From the NCBI GenBank assembly GCA_037179385.1, contig CM074195.1, positions 8,881,787 through 8,945,786 of the forward strand: DNA of 64,000 nt, read 5' to 3'. The position numbers and the translations under genes were made by a program. How positions within the stretch are numbered: position 1 is the first letter of the stretch; every line of letters starts with the position of its first letter. This DNA is from Holothuria scabra. Its lineage: Eukaryota > Echinodermata > Holothuroidea > Aspidochirotida > Holothuriidae. The notes under the pieces are model-generated. The model was not told the DNA's origin and made no database searches. It was given only the letters and a program-made list of their open reading frames with translations. This document shows, piece by piece, positions 35,810 to 45,706 of this stretch.

Positions 35810-38324
35810 ATTCTGCCTCACCCTTGTCCCACATACCCTACACCTTTACTCACACTTCTCTGCGCATGCATTACACATAAAATCCATTTAGGTCGTATTT
35901 GTTGAAGTTAGAAGTCAAAGCAGCATCTGTTAAGACTGTCCTAAGAAGTTTTCAATTCGAAATGGGGGTGTTTTTGTTTTTTCCATTTATTGTGCTTCTG
36001 GTAGCGGACCATGCACTAACTCCAATACTCGTGCCTGTGAAAATGTTTACTGACAGGGAAAGTGCCTTTAAATTTTATGGAATGTTGTTTCTCACTGTGT
36101 TACTCACAAAATATGATCATTTTTGCATTTGGATTTTGTAGACAATGACTTGAAATACAGACTGTGCAAAATTCAAAGCAATATTGATCAATTTTAGTGT
36201 CATTTTTTGTTACTGTATTACTCCGCCCTGTGAAATGCCGTTTTTGAGTAGCTATCAAGTCGGGAAACACATAGGCTAAGGTATTTTTCAACTTGAAGGC
36301 TCTCTAGCTCAAATTTTCAATGGTCATGTAAGGAAATTTAAAAGCGCCGTGAAAGCCCAGATTGTGAGCTTCGATCAGAGGGGTGGCATGTCCTAGTTGA
36401 AAACTTCTACTTGGAGCTGGGGGATCCAGAAGTAGCTTTTTTTAGAGTGAAAGTCAATGGGACTTGTAATTAGTGGCCCGCTATCACAAATCTTGCGTTT
36501 TCAGATTTTATAAAAGGCGGCGCCTTACCGAAAAGAAAAAAGGAGAAAACAAAAACCAAAAACAAAAGATTGAAGCCAAGCGTTCAAGGTCTCTGGCCGG
36601 CTATGTGTCCTGTCAACTACAACAGAGAACCAACTCAGGCGCCTCTCTAGTACCCTTCTGCATACAGTGACGCTCAGCGTGCTTTGCATACGACGGCAAT
36701 CTTTCCTCGGGACTCCCCTCAAGGACCGGCGATACATTGAGGAGGAACACTACTCGCCTCCCAGTGCAATCAGAGTAGGACCATGTGTGAACACTACCGT
36801 CCGGTTTGGCGTCAACGTGCCGCGCAGGTTACAGCAGAGAATGTCTTTTATAGCCTGGACGTCGGCATCTATCGCACGTTAGGGTGGAATTTGCAAAGTA
36901 CAAATTTCAGCCAGATGCAGTGTTAGTAGAAAGGAATTATGTTTATCAAATATTTCTAGATAAAATTTTTAATTATTTTTGCATGCTTCTTGACGAGATT
37001 TTACCTACGACTGATGTTTCTTCTTAATATTTCCCATATTCGTTCCAAATGGAGGCGTATGTTACAGAAACGTCACAATCTTTCTGGTTCGTAGAAAATC
37101 TGGAAGTTTATTGTACGGTAAGTGCTGTAGGATTATTTTCATTGGGGACAGTTAACACAGTTAGGTAACTGATGTAACTTGAGCCAATGTTTCTTTTATA
37201 CATCTGTCGAGTATTGTTTCATTTTATTACTGAAACGTTTTCGGGGATCTTGTCTCAGGTCTTCCTGATTTGCATTACAGAGGTTGTTTCATTATTTATT
37301 AGGGAATATCTTACTGTTTACTAATTTTTGTAATAATAGAAAGAGAGTCGTTCTGAAAAAAGTGTTTCCAACTTGTTTAGTAAATGTTGAATGTAATTCT
37401 AAATGGGTTATTTTGAGAACGGCACAACATTTAGACCTACCATTAAAATAACTAAAATAAAATCAATCATCCCTATTAGCCTAATATATCAGGCCATTTT
37501 GTACAGGCCTGCAAAGTTTGGGACAAGGGCCAATTTGTGGCGCACATATATTTGCTGACAAAATGATGAACAGAGTTATCCCGACGATGTTATGATTTCG
37601 TCGAAAGCCTCAGCCAGTCTAGAGCAGGATCACTCAGTGTTTGCCCTTTGGAGGGTGTACTTGTCCTTTTGGGACGTTGAGCTCCTTAAGGGAGCAGAAC
37701 TCCTCCGGGAGTAATCGTTTGGTTTTTGCCCCTTGGCTCTTCGCCAGAGAGTCGTGGGGACTTTTAGAAAAAAGCGAAAGCCTCTGTCGGCTTTTTGGCT
37801 GAGATCATGACGTGTTTAGTATCTGTTCTTTTGATGAATTCAAGAGACCCACTATTACATGACAGACTAATGATATAAATGTGAGTTGCACACTAAAATA
37901 TCACAACATTTTATATCTCGGCTTAAGATAATCCTACGAAGATAGGAGTTTGACTGTTAAAATTCATTTTTCAGGCTGTTTAAATTATATTTTTGAATTA
38001 TTCGATTGAGTTGCACTTTAATAGTTCAAATGCAGGCTGCAGAGCTACTACTTTTTGGGCAAATGTTTTAGAGAATTTAGACATATACATGACATGTACC
38101 TCTCTTCCCGTCTGTCCGTCATCGTGTATTTGGAAGCGTCACGATTTTTTTCTTCTGCACTTTCGCTTGATTATTCCACCATTTCGAGCAAAGTGCGGCA
38201 CCCTAAACTGTGGAGTGGGGCTGACATTGTTTTTCCGTAGGTTTCCCTAAAATGGAGCCAAATTTTGTAATCTTCTTTCTTCCTAGAAATTTGCCATCAT
38301 CTCATCCCCACGTAATTATCATTG
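35810..38324 (+). repeat. Array unit 9 (mosaic)
   Basis: Has the class B GACTGTG segment and TTGATC, then class A AAGTCGGGAAACACATAGG, then GCTGGGGGATCCAGA, a mixture. A G-to-A change at 36740 (CATTGAGGAGG) is private, and the distal part is class B (GACCCACTATTAC at about 37846). Confidence 0.93.
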
Positions 38325-40290
38325 ATTCTGCCTCACCCTTGTCCCACATACCCTACACATTTACTCACACTACTCTGCGCATGCATTACACATAAAATCC
38401 ATTTAGGTCGTATTTGTTGAAGTTAGAAGTCAAAGCAGCATCTGTTAAAACTGTCCTAAGAAGTTTTCAATTCGAAATGGGGTGTTTTTGTTTTTTCCAT
38501 TTATTGTACTTCTGGTAGCGGACCATGCACTAACTCCAGTACTCGTGCCTGTGAAAATGTTTACTGACAGGGAAAGTGCCTTAAAATTTTATGGAATGTT
38601 GTATCTCACTCTGTTACTCACAAAATATGATCATTTTTGCATTTGGATTTTGTAGACAATGACTTGAAATACAGACTGTGCAAAATTCAAAGCAATATTG
38701 ATCAATTTTAGTGTCATTTTTTGTTACTGTATTACTCCGCCCTGTGAAATGCCGTTTTTGAGTAGCTATCATGTCGGGAAACAGATAGGCTAAGGTATTT
38801 TTCAACTTGAAGGCTCTCTAGCTCAAATTTTCAATGGTCATGAAAGGAAATTTGAAAGCGCCGTGAAAGCCCAGATTGTGAGCTTCGATCAGAGGGGTGG
38901 CATGTCCTAGTTGAAAACTTCTACTTGGAGCTGGGGGATCCGGAAGTAGCTTTTTTTAGAGTGTAAGTCAATGGGACTTGTAATTAGTGGCCCGCTACCA
39001 CAAATCTTGCGTTTTCAGATTTTATAAAAGGCGGCGCCTTACCGAAAAGAAAAAAGGAGAAAACAAAAACCAAAAACAAAAGATTGAAGCCAAGCGTTCA
39101 AGGTCTCTGGCCGGCTATGTGTCCTGTCAACTACAACAGAGAACCAACTCAGGCGCCTCTCTAGTACCCTTCTGCATACAGTGACGCTCAGCGTGCTTTG
39201 CATACGACGGCAATCTTTCCTCGGGACTCCCCTCAAGGACCGGCGATACATTGGGGAGGAACACTACTCGCCTTCCAGTGCAATCAGAGTAGGACCATGT
39301 GTGAACACTACCGTCCGGTTTGGCGTCAACGTGCCACGCAGGTTATAGCAGAGAATGTCTTTTATAGCCTGGACGTCGGCATCTATCGCACGTTAGGGTG
39401 GAATTTTCAAATTACAAATTCCAGCCAGATGCAGTGTTAGTAGAATGGAATTATGTTTATCAAATATTTCTAGATAAAATTTTTTAATTATTTTTGCATG
39501 CTTCTTGACGAGATTTTACCTACGACTGATGTTCCTTCTTAATATTTCCCATATTCGTTCCAAATGGAGGCTTATGTTACAGAAACGTCACAATCTTTCT
39601 GGTTCTTAGGAAATCTGGAAGTTTATTGTACGGTAAGTGCTGTAGGATTATTTTCATTGGGGACAGTTAACACAGTTAGGTAACTGATGTAACTTGAGCC
39701 AATGTTTCTTTTATACATCTGTCGAGTATTGTTTCATTTTATTACTGAAACGTTTTCGGGGATCTTGTCTCAGGTCTTCCTGATTTGCATTACAGAGGTT
39801 GTTTTATTATTTATAAGGAAATATCTTACTGTTTACTAATTTTTGTAATAATAGAGAGAGAGTCGTTCTGAAAAAGTGTTTCCAACTTGTTTAGTAAATG
39901 TTGAATGTAATTCTAAATGGGTTATTTTGAGAACGGCACAACATTTAGACCTACCATTAAAATAAATAAAATAAAATCAATCATCCCTATTAGCCTAATA
40001 TATCAGGCCATTTTGTACAGGCCTGCAAAGTTTGGGACAAGGGCCATTTTGTGGCGCACGTATATTTGCTGACAAAATGATGAACAGAGTTATCCCGACG
40101 ATGTTATGATTTCGTCGAAAGCCTCTGTCGGCTTTTTTGCTGAGATCATGACGTGTTTAGTATCTGTTCTTTTAATGAAGTAAAGAGACCAGTATTACAT
40201 GACAGACTAATGTTATAAATGTGAGTTGCACACTAAAATATCACAACATTTTATATCTCGGCTCAAGATAGTCCTATTAAGATAAAATTT
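38325..40290 (+). repeat. Array unit 10, truncated and most diverged
   Basis: Last copy of the homogeneous array. Carries several private substitutions in the otherwise constant GC-rich block (e.g. CGCCTTCCAG, GTTATAGCAG, GGAATTTTCAAATTAC) and lacks 173 bp between two CGAAAGCCTC repeats (single copy left at 40116). Similarity to the unit fades after about 40282. Confidence 0.92.
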
Positions 40291-40320
40291 AAAATAATCC
40301 TCCCTTCTATTATTATAGAT

Positions 40321-41097
40321 AATGTCATTTTGTGCAGGCCTGCAACGTTCGTGGAAATGTCCATTCTGTGGCTCACGTAACTTTGCTTACAGAAAAATAA
40401 GTACAGTTTTACCGAAGACTTTAAAATTTTTTCGAAAGCCTCTCTGTGTTGAGTTGTTCATTGGGGACGTAGCTCCTTTGGCGAGCAGAACTCCTTCGGG
40501 AGTAGTGTTTGGTTTTCGCCCCTGGCTCTTTGCCACAGAGCCGGAGGACCTTTGAAAAAAGCGGAAGGCATTCTGAGGTTTTTGGATGAGATCACGTATA
40601 GTATCTGTTCTTTTACTTAAGTATAGAATGGAGTCCCATACGAAAGACTAATGATGTAAATGTGAGTGCACAGTAAAAAAGTCACATTTTACATCTCGGT
40701 CAAGAAAGTCTTACGAAAATAGGAATTGGAGTATTAAAATTCATTTTTCATGAGGCTGTTAGAATTATATTTTTGAATAAGCCTATTCGACTTGAGGTAC
40801 ACTTTAATATTTCAAATGCAGGCTACAGTTCTACCACTTTTTTAGGCTATCGTTTTAAAGCATGTAGACATATAGGCTATATGACACGTACCCTTTTCCC
40901 CGTCTTCCTGTCATCACCCTGCAAATTGGAAGCGTCCCGATCTTTCTTTTGTACGGTTTCACTTAAATATTCTACCACTTCGGGTAAATCAGTGTGGCGC
41001 GCTAAACTGTGAAGTGGGGCTGACATTGTTTTTCCACAGGTTTTCCTTAAAATGGAGTAAAAGTTTGTAATCATCTTTCTTCTTGCAAATTTGCCAT
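40321..41097 (+). repeat. Diverged eleventh partial copy of the array unit
   Basis: Alignable in order with about 16163-16968 of unit 1: GCAGGCCTGCAA, CGAAAGCCTC, GAGCAGAACTCC, GTTTGGTTTTCGCCCC, TAGTATCTGTTCTTTTA, AAAATTCATTTTTCATG, TTCAAATGCAGGCT, GTGGGGCTGACATTGTTTTTCC and AAATTTGCCAT. Substitutions and small indels are spread throughout, far more than among units 1-10, so it escaped homogenisation or predates the amplification. Confidence 0.88.
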
Positions 41098-42387
41098 GCC
41101 GAGTTGAGACGCGTAAAACCACATAAGATCAAAAGCCAAAGGCTTCTAGGCTTACAATAGTCTCTTATATACCCGAGCGTGACTGCCATCCTAATTTATC
41201 CCTCCCCCCGCAACACACTTACTGGAACTTGCTATCGAAATGAATGGGGACTGCATGCGCTTTACCAGTTTACGCGACTTCGCAATGATACCCGTACGGT
41301 GTTCTGTGGTAAACAAATATTTCGAAAGCTACACTACATTTTTGCAAGTTGCAGTGATCAAAGCCTGCTTTAAATTTTTTTGGCCTTTCAAGAGAAATCA
41401 AATGATCAAGTTAGTGGAGTTAGATGGAGTTTAAGGGCCTATTGCTCAAGTGATCAAAAACAGCTGCAATATTTGCGTTAGGTCTGAGAAAAGAAAGTTA
41501 TGACAGCTTGTCAGTGATTTCAACGAGAGCCATGATTTCAAAAGTGAGGGAGAGGGAACACTGAGGGCACAGAAAAATGTCTGGGGCAATAATTAATGTC
41601 ACCCAAAGCACTTGACTGCGTAGCAGACTATGGATCATATTCCTTGATCAGTGTTATCCTAACAATAGATATGGTTTGTGAAGGACTGAATAGACCGAGT
41701 CTGCTCTGTGAGGTTTTAAAGAACAAGCTCTTTAGGGTAGGGTCAATGCATGGGACCGCCTTAAAGTTTTGGTGGGGTTCAGTGGGGCCCAAATGCTCTT
41801 CAGATTTTAGTACATCTGTGGCTGCAAAATAAAGCCTAAGCATATGTATATTTTACTTTAGAAGACTGATCCATGAACCGCCAAGGACCCCTGTTCCATT
41901 GGGAACACTCTTGATGGGCTTGGGGTCTATGGGGCAATATGGTCCGTCTCTTAAGCTGTGAGGTTGCAGCATATGGCACATGTCTGCGTCAAAAACAAAC
42001 GGCAAGGTGTGTTTATTTTCCATTGGCTTACATTGGACTAACCCACGTGTAGAGCTAGAGGGAGTCCAAGGAGCACAGCCCCGGGGAGTTTGAGGTCTTA
42101 GTACGGGGTAGGCCTATGGTGAAAAAGTATCAGGAAAAAAGTCTCAGAAAATGTAGGCCTAATATTAAGTTTTCATTATTTCGTTCATGCACGTATGAGT
42201 GAAGGGGGTCTGACTATAACTCTATGAGGATAAAAGCCCCCAGCTGGTGTGGCCACTGATATACTAGGCTTAAAAGAGATCAGCTTTCGCCTAGCACACC
42301 GTTCTGGTCAGTCGAAAACAAACCTCTCGGTAGTCTGATAGGCCCGGCCAAAGGATCACATGCCCTGAACGCCGCGAGGCAGGCCAA
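41098..42387. other. No feature recognised
   Basis: Spacer between the diverged array copy and the minisatellite; only short uninformative frames. Confidence 0.4.
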
Positions 42388-42496
42388 GTCGTCCCCAACC
42401 AACTCAGCCCAAGCCAAGTCGTTCCCAAGCCAAGTCGTCCCCAAGCCAACTCGGTCCCAAGCCAACTCGACCCCAAGCCAACTCGTCCCAAGCCAA
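42388..42496 (+). repeat. Minisatellite, 15-16-bp unit, about seven copies
   Basis: Tandem variants of GTCGTTCCCAAGCCAA / CTCGACCCCAAGCCAA. The minus-strand frames across it are repetitive (GLG/WLG-rich) and are a by-product of the repeat. Confidence 0.88.
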
Positions 42497-42830
42497 GTCT
42501 CCCCATTCATTTTTACTAATAATTAGCGTATAATAGCACAACGAAAATCCATACTACTTTCAAAGGTCGTTTACTTTAATTTTTTTAACCTATAAATTTG
42601 ATTGGAAAGGGGGTAACTATAAGAACACGGCAGTCCCTTATACCCACAGCCGGATCTTGGCCTATACCTACAACATGACCACGATTTTGACACTCTTGAG
42701 AAACTGTACCAACGTATATTAGACCTAACAATACACCTTTTAACTTAGAACCTGTGTGAGACTGAGATAATATTACGCAAGTCACTGTTGCATAATTTAA
42801 GTGTAGAAAATCACACCATTTTTTACATTG

Positions 42831-42890
42831 GGGCCGACCTGGCTTGGGGCCGAGTTGGTTTGGGACGAGTTGGTTTGGGGACTACTTGGC
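42831..42890 (-). repeat. Inverted arm of the same minisatellite
   Basis: TTGGGGCCGAGTTGG, TTTGGGACGAGTTGG and TTTGGGGACTACTTGG are the reverse complement of the unit at 42388-42496. Together the arms bound about 335 bp and may be the ends of one non-autonomous element of about 500 bp (42388-42890). Confidence 0.75.
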
Positions 42891-43325
42891 CCAAAACCGA
42901 GACCCAGCACGTCCCTTTTAATCTTAGGCCTAACGTGCGTTAGCATTTAGCCCACACTCTAGGAAGGAGTGTTCGGATAGGGTATACATCAGATATCAGT
43001 CAACTAGCTGTTACAGGTATGGCCATAATTATACTGGTCATACTTTAATTGTTACACTTCTTACCTACAATTCCTGTTCCAATGTCCTTATAACTTATCA
43101 ACGAATGGATATAGCCTTAACGTCTTGCAAAGCGAAATAGCGACCGCTGGCTCCTGGTCTGTGTTGGACATTTAAGCCTAGAAGTTTATACAGCTAAAAG
43201 TGCTAAGCTACACAGAAAACTGGGAACAAACAAAATTAAAGACCCTAACGAAAATATGTAAGAGGCAGTCTAGACTAGACTGTACATACTACAGTCTACA
43301 TAACCTTACGGCAGATAATCTTTTT
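42891..43325. other. No feature recognised
   Basis: No supported gene or repeat. Confidence 0.35.
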
Positions 43326-43331
43326 CTAGAA

Positions 43332-43455
43332 GTCCCCTCGACTCTCTGGCGAAGAGCCAAGGGGCGAAAATGTCCCGAAAATGTTAAGGTTTCGGCGTTT
43401 AGCTACTTGAGGGAGCAGAACTCCTCCGGGAGTAAATGTTTGGTTTTCGCCCAAC
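43332..43455. repeat. Inverted pair of U2-headed-repeat tail fragments
   Basis: 43332-43370 (GTCCCCTCGACTCTCTGGCG...) is the reverse complement of the tail module found in the array; 43409-43452 (GGGAGCAGAACTCCTCCGGG...GGTTTTCGCCC) is the same module in + orientation. Neither piece retains a U2 head. Confidence 0.7.
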
Positions 43456-44109
43456 GGCAGATAATCTGTACAGTACGTAGTACACAGCCGTATACGATGC
43501 CATGCTAGTCTAATGCCTGTGGAACGATCACGTCGGAACGTCGCGTTACCGACTGAGTGAGCAAAGCATGATCGCGTTAGTATTTCCACATTTTTGAAAA
43601 ATATTTTCTCAATTTGAGCATTTAAGTTTCGAAGAATGTAATGACTTTTTTGAAATTGGCTAATTCAACGGTTTTAAAAGTATCAATTACTGTACCTTAT
43701 TTTACAAGGAATGTTCCTTTGTATCACGTAATATTTCCAAAATATTTTTTGAAGCTGTTGGATTTTTTTCAAACTTCACACTATTCGGAGACACTGAAGT
43801 AGAAACACTGAAACAGAGTTGAAACTAGTTCTGGTTATGATAAAAGACAGCCCGCACTGTGACCAGGCTACTGTAACTGAGTTTTAAGTTGTTTTTTGGT
43901 AGCTCTCTGGGTTGTTAGTTTTTCCTTTTTGTCACATATTTAACTGATCGACTTTTCTTGCACTTTATACAGTTGTTTCTGGGGTAGCAAAGTGTGTTCA
44001 TATTGCAAATAAGCAGAACTCTGGCCCTATATACAAAGTGTCGTAATTATATTATCAGAGTGTGTAAAGGGAAAATCCGCATTTTCTTAATGTATTTTAT
44101 TGTTTCATG
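43456..44109. other. No feature recognised
   Basis: AT-rich sequence, no supported gene. Confidence 0.35.
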
Positions 44110-44117
44110 ACGTCACA

Positions 44118-45698
44118 CAGTGGCGTAGCCAGGATGGGATTGGGGGGGGGGGGGCTAGGTAACAAGTGGGGGGGGGGCTGGTACCTCCGAGGGTTAGGCA
44201 CGACAAGACTATCTAAGCGGAGCGCCACCATCAGTTGGCGCGTAGCGTACAAGAAAATTTTGGGCTTTAAACCCCTCCAGATGGCCGGAAACGGCACTTC
44301 CCATGTGTTTTAAGCTGGATGTACCCAGCCTTGAAATACGAATCTCATGTCTGCGATGTCTCAATAATGAGAATAAAAAATCAATCTATGAAAAATGGCA
44401 ATACATACACTTTTTAGGGACCCCCAAACTGGGCACTTCTGATCTGTGGCCTGGGGGATGAGACTAAAGGGAGCCGGTATCTCCCTTTCCCTTGGGAAAA
44501 TTTGTGAACTTCAGAAGCACGTAGATCGCAAATGCGGCAATATTTGAATCTAAGCGGAGCGCCACTATCAGTTGGCGCGGAGCGTACAAGAAAATTTTGG
44601 GCTTTAAAACCCCTCCAGATGGCCGGAAACGGCACTTCCCACGTGTTTTAAACTGGATGTACCCAGCCGCAAATGCGGCAATATTTGAATGGATTTCAGC
44701 TTACCTAAGGCAGCACCTCACCCTTTAACAGGAAAACCAAACGTAGTTGTGTCTCCCTCTGAGAAACTTTCTTTGCGTTAGATTTCCTAGATGCAAAATG
44801 GTGCTATGTTTGGCAAAACTTTGAACTGATTATAGGCCTGAGTTTTCTGATTTTCCCTTTTTGGGGAGCATGAAAAATATAAAAATATTTTTAGTTTTTG
44901 TAGAGATTTTACAAAAGACATACATACTACCAAAGAAACAATGTGCAAAATGGTGCAGCATTTGTTCATCGGTACATTTCGTAGTCAAAATTAAAATACT
45001 ACGAATAAATCCCTCAAAATAATTGAACCTCAAAGTTGAAGTATGGATCATGTGGGAAACACATGAAATCCGGACCTTGTGGACATTTTGCAAATCCCCC
45101 GGACGCCAGTGCCAACTACTAAAAAGAGGACTTGTCGAAAAAATCGTCCTGCAGTGGCACTTGTCATGGGAAGGAGTGAGGCACGACATAGGCCTACTTG
45201 TTAAGGATGGAAGGGAAGAATTATCCGAAGGCAGTACCTTACCCTTATCTGCTTACGGCATATTTTGTGTATAATTAAGTATAGGAACGGTGGTGTAAGA
45301 GTGGTCTCCAGTGTACGATTGCCTTATTTTCAGTAAATCAATCAGCCATCCGAAAGGCAGAAAGGGTCTTAACCTAACAAAGTCACATTAAAGTTTGTCG
45401 TCGAGACTTTCGTTTCATCTCCGAAGTGAAATGCAATAAACGACAGTGCAGATCACAAACGGTAGGCCTATCTAATTTAGTGAAAGTAGGCATTTTAAAG
45501 TTATTGCTTGATTTCATACGTGCGGACAAAATGTGTTTTACACACATTCATCCATGATTTTTTTTTTTTTTTAATTTTTGCACATTTTTTTATTTTTATT
45601 TTTTTCAATTATTCTATCAGGACGCAAAAAATCTGGGGGGGCCTGGAGAAAATCTGGGGGGCCTAGGCCCCCCAGGCCCCCCCGTGGCTACGCCACTG
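44118..45698. mobile_element. Non-autonomous hAT-type transposon with 8-bp target duplication
   Basis: Ends CAGTGGCGTAGCCAGG and GTGGCTACGCCACTG are inverted repeats; ACGTCACA at 44110-44117 and 45699-45706 is an exact 8-bp duplication, the hAT hallmark. 1581 bp, no transposase frame. Inside, a 119-bp piece (44550-44668) duplicates sequence at about 44211-44330. G/C tracts lie near both ends. A related, older copy in the opposite orientation lies at about 49080-49897. Confidence 0.9.
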
Positions 45699-45706
45699 AC
45701 GTCACA

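Larger units (their letters stand above)
14479..40290 (+). repeat. Macrosatellite: ten tandem copies of a ~2.5-kb unit
   Basis: The same sequence recurs head to tail. Using ATTCTGCCTCACCC as phase mark, copies start at 14488, 16995, 20731, 23238, 25744, 28267, 30780, 33294, 35810 and 38325; spacings are 2506-2523 bp except 3736 where a transposon is inserted. In unit order: a CT-rich start; a resident TIR element (14677-15158 in unit 1); TATA-like TTTTATAAAAGG (15177-15188) followed by a GC-rich ~420-bp block; an AT-rich 660-bp stretch; then two short repeats with U2 snRNA-like heads (about 16272 and 16445) and a 3' segment ending AATTATCATTG. Copies differ by scattered substitutions and small indels only. 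Short frames recur in every copy but mostly begin at TTG or GTG and overlap each other, so I do not call them genes. Confidence 0.95.

Noticed and set aside
14577..39440. Recurrent 60-80-codon open frames in every array unit (e.g. at 14577, 15143, 15337, 15354, 16680 and their copies)
   Set aside because: Many begin at TTG or GTG rather than ATG, they overlap each other on both strands, have no domain, and recur only because the DNA is tandemly repeated. The one starting at 14577 lies mostly inside the TIR element.
14479..40290. CRISPR or rDNA interpretation of the tandem array
   Set aside because: The units are 2.5 kb with no spacers, and contain no rRNA-like sequence; the host is a eukaryote.
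42280..42510. Minus-strand frames rich in GLG/WLG
   Set aside because: They are translations of the 16-bp minisatellite.
44830..45189. 119-codon minus-strand frame
   Set aside because: Lies inside the hAT-type element, is low complexity toward its end and has no domain.
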